The notes below the pieces were generated by a model. It had not been told where the DNA came from and searched no databases. It saw only the letters and a list, made by a program, of their open reading frames with translations. Source: Salinicola avicenniae (GTDB lineage Bacteria > Pseudomonadota > Gammaproteobacteria > Pseudomonadales > Halomonadaceae). Taken from it: a stretch of DNA of 64,000 nt. The stretch is from the NCBI RefSeq assembly GCF_023736115.1, contig NZ_JAKQZC010000002.1, forward strand, positions 186,001-250,000. The letters run 5' to 3'. Below are positions 1-8,994 of the stretch, in pieces. Every line of letters starts with the position of its first letter. The stretch's first letter is position 1. The position numbers and the translations under genes were made by a program.

Positions 1-181
1 CGGCATCGCGGACGGAGGAAGGGACGTCACGGAATCCGAATGCTTTCTTAATCAGAGAAAAGGAGTGGACCCTGCGACCCATTGCCACATGGACCGCACC
101 CAAAAATCGCGGCCCATTATAAAGATACGTGCCTGGAAAGACCACTCACCCCCTGCGGGCATTGGGGGCCGATAACGCGAA
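1..181. other. Window edge without a supportable gene
   Basis: No reading frame here has a convincing start and ribosome binding site. On the minus strand a frame is open from about position 55 to the window edge, but it lacks an ATG and a Shine-Dalgarno sequence. It could be the start of a gene lying outside the window. Confidence 0.4.
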
Positions 182-206
182 AAGTCCCGGCGTTACCGGG
201 ACTTTC
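182..206 (-). terminator. Rho-independent terminator of gap
   Basis: A 10-bp stem (AAAGTCCCGG with its complement) closes a 5-base loop. Read on the minus strand it is followed by four T residues. It lies about 30 bp after the gap stop codon. Confidence 0.75.
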
Positions 207-237
207 GTAAGACCAAAGTCTAATGACAGAAGGTCTA

Positions 238-1689
238 TCAGACCGCCGCCGGCAGATAGCGATGCCGAACGTTGGACATGTATTGAAGGATGCGCACGAC
301 CTGGCAACTGTAGCCGAACTCGTTGTCGTACCAGACATAAAGTACGGCGTTGCGCCCGTCGGCGATGGTCGCCTTGGCATCCACGACCCCTGCGTGGCGA
401 TTGCCGACGAAATCGGAAGAGACAACTTCCGGCGAGTCGACATAATCGATCTGCTTGTGCATCGCCGAATGAAGCGCCATTTGACGCAGGTATTCGTTCA
501 ATGAATCCCGATCCGTCTCGCGCCCCAGCGACAGATTCAGGATGGCCATCGAGACATTGGGCGTGGGGACACGGATCGCATTGCCGGTCAGCTTGCCAGA
601 CAGTGCCGGCAAGGCCTTGGCCACCGCCTTGGCGGCACCGGTCTCCGTCAGCACCATATTGAGCGGCGCACTGCGCCCCCGACGATCCCCCTTGTGGTAG
701 TTGTCGATCAGATTCTGGTCATTGGTGTAGGAATGCACGGTCTCGACGTGCCCGTGAACGATACCGAACTCATCGTCCATCGCCTTGAGCACCGGCACGA
801 TGGCATTGGTGGTACAGGAGGCCGCCGACACGATGCGATCCTCGTCGCCGATCGTCTCGTGGTTGATGCCATGCACAATGTTCTTCAGGTCGCCCTTGCC
901 GGGCGCCGTCAGCAGCACCTTGGCCACGCCGCGCGAGGCCAGGTGCTGGGAGAGTCCCTCCTGATCGCGCCACTTGCCGGTATTGTCGACCACGATGGCG
1001 TCGTCGATGCCATAGGCGGTGTAGTCGACCTCTGCCGGCGAATCGGCATAGATGATCTGGATGGTGTGGCCATTGGCGATCAGGGCGTGATTGTCGAGGT
1101 CAACGTCGATCGAACCGGAAAACGGTCCATGAACTGAGTCCCGGCGCAGCAGGCTGGCCCGCTTCTCCAGATCCTCACCGCTGCCGCGCACCACGATCGC
1201 ACGCAGTCGCAGCAGGTTACCGCCTCCGGCCTTCTCGATCAGAATCCGCGCCAGAATGCGGCCGATGCGCCCGAAGCCGTAGAGCACCACGTCCTGCGGC
1301 TCGCCGCCCATGCCGCTGGCATCATGCCCGCCGATAATGTCGCCAAGCTCCCGCTTGAGAAATGCGACCACGTCGGTTTCGCCGGATTTCTTGAAGGCCA
1401 CGCCCAGCCGCCCGATATCGATGTGCGCGGGGCCTGGCTCGAGCTCGGCCATCGCTCGCACCATCGGCAGCGTATCCGCCACCGACAGCTCGGTGCCCTC
1501 GACCTTACGCACATAGCGATGGTTCTTGAGGATCCGGGTGACAGAACGATTGATCAGCGAACGGCCGAAAAGCGACGGGATCACGTTGTACTGGCGATAG
1601 AGCTTGCCCAGCAGCGGGATCATCTCTTCTGCGCGTGCTTCGTTGTCCTGCCATGCCTGGAAGACGGTATCGAGCTGTTCCTGACTCAC
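238..1689 (-). CDS. gap: Glyceraldehyde-3-phosphate dehydrogenase, long form
   Basis: NAD(P)-dependent oxidation of glyceraldehyde 3-phosphate to 1,3-bisphosphoglycerate, or the reverse, in the cytosol. The protein has 483 residues, about 150 more than classical GapA. The extra N-terminal region of roughly 130 residues precedes the Rossmann motif (YGFGRIGRILARILIE). The catalytic cysteine is Cys292 in SAASCTTNAI. This long form is known from Pseudomonas, where it also lies next to mfd. The start is GTG at 1689 with AGAGAGG upstream. It is divergent from mfd, and a palindrome at 1819-1833 lies in the shared promoter region. Cofactor preference and direction (glycolytic or gluconeogenic) cannot be read from sequence. 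Confidence 0.93.
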   Translation of the reverse strand: MSQEQLDTVFQAWQDNEARAEEMIPLLGKLYRQYNVIPSLFGRSLINRSVTRILKNHRYVRKVEGTELSVADTLPMVRAMAELEPGPAHIDIGRLGVAFKKSGETDVVAFLKRELGDIIGGHDASGMGGEPQDVVLYGFGRIGRILARILIEKAGGGNLLRLRAIVVRGSGEDLEKRASLLRRDSVHGPFSGSIDVDLDNHALIANGHTIQIIYADSPAEVDYTAYGIDDAIVVDNTGKWRDQEGLSQHLASRGVAKVLLTAPGKGDLKNIVHGINHETIGDEDRIVSAASCTTNAIVPVLKAMDDEFGIVHGHVETVHSYTNDQNLIDNYHKGDRRGRSAPLNMVLTETGAAKAVAKALPALSGKLTGNAIRVPTPNVSMAILNLSLGRETDRDSLNEYLRQMALHSAMHKQIDYVDSPEVVSSDFVGNRHAGVVDAKATIADGRNAVLYVWYDNEFGYSCQVVRILQYMSNVRHRYLPAAV

Positions 1690-1818
1690 GTTCGGGCCTC
1701 TCTTCTCATCGTCGGGGGAATCGGGCGGGACCGATTTCCCGCTATCGGCCCGTGCAAAAACTGCCGAATTATCTTCATCCTACGAAACGAACTGCAATGT
1801 CGGCGTAGTCGCAATTGC

Positions 1819-1833
1819 TGTAGTTTCACTACA
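1819..1833. promoter_or_regulatory. Palindromic operator candidate, HexR-like
   Basis: TGTAGTTTCACTACA is a perfect inverted repeat (6-3-6) between gap and mfd. It resembles the palindromes described for the central-carbon regulator HexR in gammaproteobacteria (TGTARTwwwAYTACA type). The assignment is inferred from motif shape and from the neighbouring glycolytic gene. Confidence 0.45.
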
Positions 1834-1949
1834 AAGGTCGAAGGCAGTCGCCCCCTCGCGCACAGATGCGATGTCCACCGATGCTATCCCCCGCAAGTGC
1901 GCCCGGCCTGCTATCATCCCTGCACGCAAATTCGTTCGTCGAAAGGCTC

Positions 1950-4900
1950 ATGTCGCAATTCACACCGCTCGCACCGCCCGTGCCGACCGGCACTCGGGAA
2001 ACCACCTATTGCCAGCTTCCCCACGGCAGCGCCAAGGCCCTGGCGCTCTCGCGGCTGGCCCAAGACGCCCCGCTACTGGTCATCACGCCCGACACCGCCA
2101 GCGCACAGCGGCTCGAAAGTGCCCTGCGCTTCTATGCGCAGGTGCCGGTCATGCCGTTCCCGGACTGGGAGACGCTGCCCTACGACAGCTTCTCACCGCA
2201 CCAGGACATCGTCTCGGCCCGCCTGCGCACCCTTCGCGAGCTGCAGGAGGGCACACAGGGCATCGTGCTGGTACCGATCAACACCCTGATGCAACGCCTG
2301 CCGCCCAGGGACTATGTGGCCGGGCGCGTGTTGACGTTGGCGACCGGCGAACGGCTCGATCGGGAAGGCTTCCGTGAGCGACTGTCGCGCGCCGGGTACC
2401 GCGCCGTGGAGACAGTCTACGAGCCCGGCGAGTACGCCATGCGCGGCGCCCTGATCGATCTCTATCCGATGGGCAACGAGGCGCCGCTGCGCATCGATCT
2501 GTTCGACGACGAGATCGACAGCCTGCGACGCTTCGATCCGGATACGCAGCGTTCGCAGGAGAAAGTCGAACGCGTGGAACTGCTGCCGGCACACGAGTAT
2601 TCCCTCTCGCGATCCGCCATCGCCTGCTTCCGCGAAGGCTTCGAGACGCTGTTCGACGTCGATCCTCGACAGTGCCCGCTCTACGTCGACGCGATCAAGG
2701 GCATCCCCTCTCCGGGACTCGAGCAGTATCTGCCGCTGTTCTTCGAGGAGACCGCAACCCTCTTCGAACATCTGGCCGACGAGACCCGGGTCGCCCTGCT
2801 GCCGTCGGCCTTCGAAGCGGCCGAACATCACTGGCACGCGATCGAGAGCCGCTACGAAAACCTTGGAGTCGACCCAACCCGACCGCTTCTGCCGCCAGCC
2901 AAGGCCTTCGTTCCGGTCGCCGAGGTGTTCGCCGCGATCAAGCGCCACCCACGCGTGGAGTTCGTCGACGACACCACCACGAAACCAGCGGCCAAGAGCA
3001 CCACCCAAGCGCCACCGAGCGTCGCGATCAATGCCCGGGCCCAGCAGCCGCTGGCGACGCTGATGCAGTTCCTCGACGGCCACCGCGATCTGCGCGTACT
3101 GTTCGTCGCCGAGTCCCGCGGTCGCCGCGAAGCCCTCGACGAGGCCCTCGCCCCGCTTCAGCGCGACATCCCGCATGTCGACGGCTGGCAAGCCTTCCTC
3201 GAGGGTGGACAGGCCTGCGCCATCACGGAAGGTGCGCTGGATGAAGGGCTGTGGCTGGGCGACCCGGCCCTCGCGGTAATCACCGAGACCGAACTGTACG
3301 GCGAGGTGGTACGCCAAAGCCGGCGCCGCGCCAAGGCCACCGACGACAACGAGCTGGCCGTGCGCCATCTCTCTGAGCTCAAGCCCGGCTCACCGGTGGT
3401 TCACCAGCATCATGGCGTGGGCCGCTACCTGGGCCTGGAGACCCTCAACGCCGGCGGTCAGGCTGCCGAGTTTCTCGCGCTCGAGTACGCCGGCGGCGCC
3501 AAACTTTACGTGCCGGTGGATAATCTGCAGCTGATCTCGCGCTATGCTGGCGCCAGCGATGAGCTCGCGCCCTTGCACAAGCTCGGTTCCGACAGCTGGG
3601 ACAAGGCCAAGAAGAAGGCCGCCGAGAAAGTCCGAGACACCGCCGCCGAACTGCTGGATATCTATGCACGCCGAGAGGCCCGCGAAGGCTTCGCCTGCGA
3701 CCTGCCTAGCGAGGAGTACGCCCGCTTCGCGGCCAGCTTCCCCTTCGAGGAAACTCCTGACCAGCAGGCAGCCATCGAGGCCGTAATCGGCGACATGACC
3801 GCGCCCCGACCGATGGACCGCGTGGTCTGCGGCGACGTCGGCTTCGGCAAGACCGAGGTGGCAATGCGCGCGGCCTTCCTGGCGGTCAACTCCGGCCGTC
3901 AGGTCGTGGTGTTGGTGCCCACCACCCTGCTCGCTCAGCAGCACTACGACAACTTCCGCGACCGCTTCGCCGACACCGCCGTACAGATCGAGATGCTCTC
4001 CCGTTTCACCGGCGGTAAGGGCGAGGGAGATACTCTCGCACGCATCTCCGAAGGGCGTGCGGACATCGTCATCGGCACCCACAAACTATTGTCGAAATCG
4101 GTCAAGATGCCCAACCTAGGGCTGATGATCATCGACGAAGAGCACCGCTTCGGCGTCGCCCAGAAGGAGCGTCTCAAGCAGCTACGCGCCGAGGTCGACA
4201 TCCTCACCCTGACCGCGACACCGATTCCGCGCACGCTCAACATGGCGATGAACGGCATTCGCGATCTCTCGATCATCGCCACGCCACCGGCACGGCGCCT
4301 CTCGGTCAAGACCTTCGTGCAGCAGCGCAACGAGCCTGTGGTCAAGGAAGCGATCCTGCGCGAGATCCTGCGCGGCGGGCAGGTCTACCTGCTGCACAAC
4401 GAAGTCAAGACGATCGAGGCCAGCGCGGACAAGATTCGCGAACTGGTGCCGGAAGCCCGCGTCGGCGTCGCCCACGGACAACTGCCCGAACGCGCGCTGG
4501 AGCGCGTCATGTCGGACTTCTATCACAAGCGCTTCAACGTCCTGGTCTGCTCGACGATCATCGAGACCGGCATCGATGTCCCCAGCGCCAATACCATCAT
4601 CATCGAGCGCGCCGACAAATTTGGCCTGGCCCAGCTACACCAGCTGCGCGGCCGCGTCGGCCGCAGCCACCACCAGGCCTACGCCTATCTGCTGACGCCC
4701 TCGCCCAAGGCGATGACCAAGGACGCGGTCAAACGCCTAGAGGCGATCACCCAGAGCGACGACCTCGGCGCCGGTTTTACCCTGGCCAGCCACGACATGG
4801 AGATCCGCGGCGCCGGCGAGCTGCTCGGGGACGAGCAGAGCGGACAGATGGAAACGGTCGGCTACAGCCTCTACATGCAGATGTTGGACCGCGCCGTAAA

Positions 4901-5399
4901 AGCCATTCGGGCCGGCAAGACCCCCAATATCGAAGCCCCGCTGGATGAAGGCACGGAGATCAGTCTCAATCTGCCGGCACTGATACCCGACGACTATCTG
5001 CCGGACATCCAGCAGCGCCTGATCATGTACAAGCGCATCTCGAGCGCCGCCAACGAAGGCGAGCTCAAGGAGCTGCAGGTCGAGATGATCGACCGATTCG
5101 GTCTGCTGCCAGCGCCCCTCAAGACGCTGTTCCGCCAGACTCGACTACGCCAGCGGGCCGAGCGGCTGGGTATCGCCAAGCTGGAGGCCGGCGCCGAGCG
5201 TGGCCGGCTGATCTTCGGCAGCGATCCGCAGGTGGATCCAATGACCCTGGTCGAACTGATCCAGCGTCACCCGAACCACTACAAGCTGGACGGCGCCGAT
5301 ACGCTGCGTTTCCACGGCGACATGGAAAAGGAGGAAGCGCGCTTCGAGCGTATCGACGAGCTGCTAGACACGCTCAACCGCAAGGCCAAGGCGGCCTGA
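1950..5399 (+). CDS. mfd: Transcription-repair coupling factor Mfd
   Basis: ATP-dependent translocase that displaces RNA polymerase stalled at DNA lesions and recruits UvrA. From the ATG at 1950 (GAAAGG upstream) the product has 1149 residues, close to the 1148 of E. coli. The frame is open 28 codons further upstream, but those residues look non-conserved. Order: UvrB-like N-terminal domains, RNA-polymerase-interaction domain (HQHHGVGRYLGLE, about residue 490), Walker A GDVGFGKTEVA (about 628), Walker B IIDEEHRFG (about 727), helicase core with GRVGRS, and the C-terminal TRCF domain. It is probably a single transcription unit ending at the hairpin at 5441. Confidence 0.97.
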   Translation: MSQFTPLAPPVPTGTRETTYCQLPHGSAKALALSRLAQDAPLLVITPDTASAQRLESALRFYAQVPVMPFPDWETLPYDSFSPHQDIVSARLRTLRELQEGTQGIVLVPINTLMQRLPPRDYVAGRVLTLATGERLDREGFRERLSRAGYRAVETVYEPGEYAMRGALIDLYPMGNEAPLRIDLFDDEIDSLRRFDPDTQRSQEKVERVELLPAHEYSLSRSAIACFREGFETLFDVDPRQCPLYVDAIKGIPSPGLEQYLPLFFEETATLFEHLADETRVALLPSAFEAAEHHWHAIESRYENLGVDPTRPLLPPAKAFVPVAEVFAAIKRHPRVEFVDDTTTKPAAKSTTQAPPSVAINARAQQPLATLMQFLDGHRDLRVLFVAESRGRREALDEALAPLQRDIPHVDGWQAFLEGGQACAITEGALDEGLWLGDPALAVITETELYGEVVRQSRRRAKATDDNELAVRHLSELKPGSPVVHQHHGVGRYLGLETLNAGGQAAEFLALEYAGGAKLYVPVDNLQLISRYAGASDELAPLHKLGSDSWDKAKKKAAEKVRDTAAELLDIYARREAREGFACDLPSEEYARFAASFPFEETPDQQAAIEAVIGDMTAPRPMDRVVCGDVGFGKTEVAMRAAFLAVNSGRQVVVLVPTTLLAQQHYDNFRDRFADTAVQIEMLSRFTGGKGEGDTLARISEGRADIVIGTHKLLSKSVKMPNLGLMIIDEEHRFGVAQKERLKQLRAEVDILTLTATPIPRTLNMAMNGIRDLSIIATPPARRLSVKTFVQQRNEPVVKEAILREILRGGQVYLLHNEVKTIEASADKIRELVPEARVGVAHGQLPERALERVMSDFYHKRFNVLVCSTIIETGIDVPSANTIIIERADKFGLAQLHQLRGRVGRSHHQAYAYLLTPSPKAMTKDAVKRLEAITQSDDLGAGFTLASHDMEIRGAGELLGDEQSGQMETVGYSLYMQMLDRAVKAIRAGKTPNIEAPLDEGTEISLNLPALIPDDYLPDIQQRLIMYKRISSAANEGELKELQVEMIDRFGLLPAPLKTLFRQTRLRQRAERLGIAKLEAGAERGRLIFGSDPQVDPMTLVELIQRHPNHYKLDGADTLRFHGDMEKEEARFERIDELLDTLNRKAKAA

Positions 5400-5440
5400 A
5401 CCGCAGGCGCCAACGTTGGCCGTTATCATGCCAACCGTCC

Positions 5441-5468
5441 AACGCCCGTGCTGACCGTCACGGGCGTT
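5441..5468. terminator. Bidirectional terminator between mfd and the phosphoesterase gene
   Basis: A 10-bp stem AACGCCCGTG with its complement encloses an 8-base loop, with TTT after the stem on the plus strand. It lies between two convergent genes, so it probably serves both. Confidence 0.65.
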
Positions 5469-5474
5469 TGACGG

Positions 5475-6599
5475 TCATTCCGCGCGACAGAGCCGCAGGC
5501 GCGTAATCTCGGCCGGCGCACCGAAGCGCATCGGCGGCCCCCAGTAGCCGGTGCCGCGACTGGTATAGACCCACATCTCGCCCTCCCGATGAAGCCCTGC
5601 CAGAAAGCGATTGGCGCGTTTCGCCAGCAGGCTCCAGGGCCAGATCTGCCCGCCATGCGTGTGCCCGGACAGCTGCAGGTCGAACCCCGCTTCGGCCGCC
5701 GCCGGTGCGGAATTGGGCTGATGCGCGAGCAGCACTGTCGCCACCCCGGCCGGAATCTCCCGCGCGGCCTGTACCGGGTCGCTACGGTGCGCCGGCACGT
5801 AGTAGCCAGCAGAAAGATCGGTGATACCGGCCACAGCCAAGCGCGCGCCGTCACGCTCAAGCAGCGTCGCCTCGTTGACCAGCACCTGCAGCCCCAGACG
5901 ACGCAGCGCGCCCACCCACGCTTCGGCCTCGCTGTAGTACTCATGGTTACCAGTCACGCAGAAAACACCGTGCACGGCCTCTAGCGCCGCGAGTGGCGCG
6001 ACGTCGTCGGCCAGCTCATCGACGCGCCCATCGGTGAGGTCACCGGTAATCGCGACGAGATCCGGTGATAGTGCATTGGTGCGCGCGACGATACGCTGCA
6101 GATGGCGCCCCTTGATAGTGGGGCCGACATGCAGATCGCTCAACTGCACGATCGAGAAGCCCTCGAGCGGTGCGGGCAGACCCCTTAGCGGGACATCCAC
6201 CTCGCGCGTTCGCGGCAACCGCCGCGCCTGCCACACCGCATAGCAGGAGACAACCAGCGCGACACCGAGCGCGACCCAGGCGCTGCGGCACGCCAAATCC
6301 GACGGTAACGGCCCGGCGACACGCCACGCGATCAGGGCTACGTCGCGCAGCAGGGTTGCCCCCAGCAGGAACGAGAAAGCCCCAGTCATCAACGACACCG
6401 GCCAGGCCAGCCAGCGGCCGTTGAGCCAGCTGACCCGAATGACCAGCGGGATCATCAAAGCGCTCACCAGCAGGTAGGCCGCCAACAGCATGCCGGCCGC
6501 CGCGCTCGATGAGATTGCCGGCACCAATCGCCAGCCGATATAGAGATGCAACGCCAGCACGATCAGACGCAGGCGCAGAAAAGAACGGTGATGCCTCAC
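5475..6599 (-). CDS. Membrane-anchored metallophosphoesterase, YkuE-like
   Basis: Calcineurin-like phosphoesterase of 374 residues. About four hydrophobic segments fill residues 1-130. The phosphoesterase domain follows with the full metal-site motif set: SDLHVG, ITGDLTDG, TGNHEYY, LLAHQP and SGHTHGGQ. Relatives include YkuE/YaeI enzymes, some of which act on UDP-diacylglucosamine or other lipid-linked phosphates; the substrate here is unknown. The start is GTG at 6599 with AGGAG nine bases upstream, and no better in-frame ATG is present. Confidence 0.85.
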   Translation of the reverse strand: MRHHRSFLRLRLIVLALHLYIGWRLVPAISSSAAAGMLLAAYLLVSALMIPLVIRVSWLNGRWLAWPVSLMTGAFSFLLGATLLRDVALIAWRVAGPLPSDLACRSAWVALGVALVVSCYAVWQARRLPRTREVDVPLRGLPAPLEGFSIVQLSDLHVGPTIKGRHLQRIVARTNALSPDLVAITGDLTDGRVDELADDVAPLAALEAVHGVFCVTGNHEYYSEAEAWVGALRRLGLQVLVNEATLLERDGARLAVAGITDLSAGYYVPAHRSDPVQAAREIPAGVATVLLAHQPNSAPAAAEAGFDLQLSGHTHGGQIWPWSLLAKRANRFLAGLHREGEMWVYTSRGTGYWGPPMRFGAPAEITRLRLCRAE

Positions 6600-6794
6600 G
6601 TAGATAGACTCCTGCTACAGATAAACGGCGTCGTCGCGCGGCGCGGCCACCAACGCTGGATAAACGCCGGGATTTGCACTTTCTTCGCTTTTGGCCATGC
6701 TGAAAACAAAACAGTCGTCAGTCCACGCCCTCTCACCAACGCGAAGCCGGTCTCGCCATGGCGGCCCCGCCGCCCACTCGGAGGAGAGAGAAGG

Positions 6795-7226
6795 ATGAGC
6801 CAGATATTCGTCGTCGGTGTCGATGGCAGCGAGGGCAGCGCCCGCGCCGCACGATTTGCCGCCGAACGCGCCAAGTTGATGCCCGCCGACCTGAAGGTGC
6901 TCTACGTCATCGACTGGTCGCCCTACAAGATCTACACACATCAGGAAGCGGAAACCCGCGGCGCCGATCGTAAGCGTGAGATGGCCGAGGTCGAAAACCG
7001 CGTGCTTCAGCCTCTGCTGGTAGAGCTGTCCCGGGACGGTCTCAAGATCGATGGCGAAGTGCGCTATGGCCATCCCTCACGCCTGCTGATCGACTACGCC
7101 AAGGAGGTCGGCGCCCAAGAGATCTACGTCGGTCGACAAGGCCGCTCGCCATTGAATCTCATCTTCGGCAGCACCACCAGCCATCTGGTCCAGATCTGCC
7201 CGATTCCGGTTATGGTCGTGCCCTGA
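6795..7226 (+). CDS. Universal stress protein, UspA family
   Basis: Single-domain USP of 143 residues starting MSQIFVVGVDGSEGS, with an upstream purine-rich ribosome site GAGGAGAGAGAAGG. The C-terminal nucleotide loop is GRQG-x8-GS, one residue shorter than the typical GxxG-x9-G(S/T) of ATP-binding members, so ATP binding is likely but not certain. It precedes a sodium symporter gene by 144 bp; USP genes next to transporters are common in halophiles. An in-frame extension upstream to 6546 is rejected because the ribosome site fits 6795. Confidence 0.9.
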   Translation: MSQIFVVGVDGSEGSARAARFAAERAKLMPADLKVLYVIDWSPYKIYTHQEAETRGADRKREMAEVENRVLQPLLVELSRDGLKIDGEVRYGHPSRLLIDYAKEVGAQEIYVGRQGRSPLNLIFGSTTSHLVQICPIPVMVVP

Positions 7227-7259
7227 GCCATCGGTGCCAGCCCCCGCAGAGGGGCGCAT

Positions 7260-7313
7260 CGACCACAACGACCACAACGACAACGACCGTCACAACGACA
7301 AGGACCGTCGACC
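7260..7313. repeat. Imperfect 9-bp tandem repeat, about six units
   Basis: Units related to CGACCACAA repeat with a 9-bp period between the usp stop and the symporter gene. The first two units are identical; later ones form a degenerate 18-bp superrepeat. Confidence 0.75.
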
Positions 7314-7369
7314 CGGTCGACACACGCCACTCGCTCGACAAAGACAATTCACTGAGCAGGAGTGCCATC

Positions 7370-8896
7370 ATGCTGCGAAGGCCATTCGCCCTATTCGCTA
7401 TTGTTCTCGCGTCCCTCTGGATACTGCCGGCCCAGGCGCAGGAAGCCGAAGGCAGTATCGATGCGGCCATCAACGCCATCATCGGCCCGGTCGCCAATAC
7501 CGTTGCCGGCATCATCTTCTTTTCCGTGCCGGTCGCCGGCGTCGACCTGCCGCTGATCGTTGCGTGGCTGGGGATCGCCGCGACTTTCTTCACCGTCTAC
7601 TTCGGTTTCATCAATCTGCGATCGTTCGGCCACGCTTTCCAGCTGCTGCGCGGCGTCTATACCAACCCCCGCTCGGCGGGCGAGATCTCTCATTTCCAGG
7701 CCCTGGCGACCGCACTCTCCGGCACCGTCGGACTCGGCAATATCGCTGGCGTGGCCGTCGCGATCTCGCTCGGAGGCCCCGGCGCCACCGTCTGGATGAT
7801 CGTCATGGGGCTGCTCGGCATGAGCAGCAAGTTCGTCGAGTGTACGCTGGGGGTCAAATACCGCATCGAGAACGAGGACGGCTCAGTCTCTGGCGGCGCC
7901 ATGCGCTATCTGAGTCGTAACTTCGAGCGCCGCGGCCTACCCGGCCTGGGCAAATTCCTGGCCGCGTTCTTCGCGCTGATGATCATCGGCGCCGCCATCG
8001 GCGGCGGCAACATGTTCCAGGTCAACCAGGCCTATCAGCAGGTCCTGGCGGTCACCGGGGAACAGAGCAGCTTTTTTGCCGACAAGGCCTGGCTGTTCGG
8101 CATCATTGTCGCCACGCTGGTCGGCATCGTCACCATCGGCGGGGTCAAGCGTATCGCCAGCGTGACCGACAAGCTGGTGCCCGGCATGGCCATTCTCTAT
8201 CTGCTCGGCGGCCTGACGGTACTGGCGATTCACTTCGACCGAATCCCCGGCGCGGTGGTCGAGATCATTAGCGGCGCTTTCTCGCCGGAAGGCGTCGCCG
8301 GCGGCTTCATCGGCGCGCTGATTCAGGGCATTCGACGCGCCACCTTTTCCAACGAGGCCGGCATCGGCACAGCTGCCATCGCTCACTCCGCCGTCAAGAC
8401 CGACGAGCCGATCACCGAGGGGATCGTGGCCCTGCATGAACCGTTCATCGATACCGTGGTCATCTGTAGCATGACCGCACTGGTCATCGTCGTCTCGGGC
8501 GCCTATCAAAATGCCGGCGATATCAGCGGCGTGCAGTTGACGTCGGAAGCCTTCGGTTCTGCCCTGCCCTGGTTCCCGTTCGTGCTGGCGGTGGCCGTGG
8601 TGCTGTTCGCCTTCTCGACGATTCTCGCCTACTCCTACTACATCGTACTGGCCGGCAACTATCTGTTCGGACGCACGCCGCGCGTCAGCTTGATCATGCA
8701 GATCATCTTCATTCTCTTCACCATACTTGGGGCGACCATGAGCCTCGGGGCGGTCGTCGACTTCTCGGACGCCATGCTATTCGCCTGCTCGATTCCCAAC
8801 ATCATCGGGCTCTACTGGTTCGCCAGCGAGGTCAAGGCTGACTACAAGAGCTATATGCGTCGCCTGAAGGCCGGCGAATTTCCACGCTTCAAGTGA
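7370..8896 (+). CDS. Alanine/glycine:cation symporter, AGCS family
   Basis: Sodium-coupled importer of alanine or glycine in the inner membrane, 508 residues. The AGCS hallmark GLGNIAGVAVAISLGGPGA lies near residue 125, followed by FSNEAGIGTAAIAHSA near 330. There are about ten or eleven further hydrophobic segments. The first 25 residues look like a cleavable signal peptide ending LPAQAQ, in front of the usual first helix. The start ATG is preceded by AGGAG. Substrate within the family is not resolvable from sequence. Confidence 0.9.
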   Translation: MLRRPFALFAIVLASLWILPAQAQEAEGSIDAAINAIIGPVANTVAGIIFFSVPVAGVDLPLIVAWLGIAATFFTVYFGFINLRSFGHAFQLLRGVYTNPRSAGEISHFQALATALSGTVGLGNIAGVAVAISLGGPGATVWMIVMGLLGMSSKFVECTLGVKYRIENEDGSVSGGAMRYLSRNFERRGLPGLGKFLAAFFALMIIGAAIGGGNMFQVNQAYQQVLAVTGEQSSFFADKAWLFGIIVATLVGIVTIGGVKRIASVTDKLVPGMAILYLLGGLTVLAIHFDRIPGAVVEIISGAFSPEGVAGGFIGALIQGIRRATFSNEAGIGTAAIAHSAVKTDEPITEGIVALHEPFIDTVVICSMTALVIVVSGAYQNAGDISGVQLTSEAFGSALPWFPFVLAVAVVLFAFSTILAYSYYIVLAGNYLFGRTPRVSLIMQIIFILFTILGATMSLGAVVDFSDAMLFACSIPNIIGLYWFASEVKADYKSYMRRLKAGEFPRFK

Positions 8897-8994
8897 CGAT
8901 CGCGAATTCGTAGGCCAATCGGCTCCTGCGCTATGCTGATCGCCGCGGTGACTCCGGCACCGTGACGATTATCCAGCCAGGAGCCGATGTTCGC

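Noticed and set aside
1-55. Start of an nqrA-like gene on the minus strand
   Set aside because: Expected from pseudomonad synteny, but the translated residues do not match NqrA and no start signal is present.
2193-3368. 391-codon antisense frame inside mfd
   Set aside because: Shadow frame; the mfd protein is complete and conserved across it.
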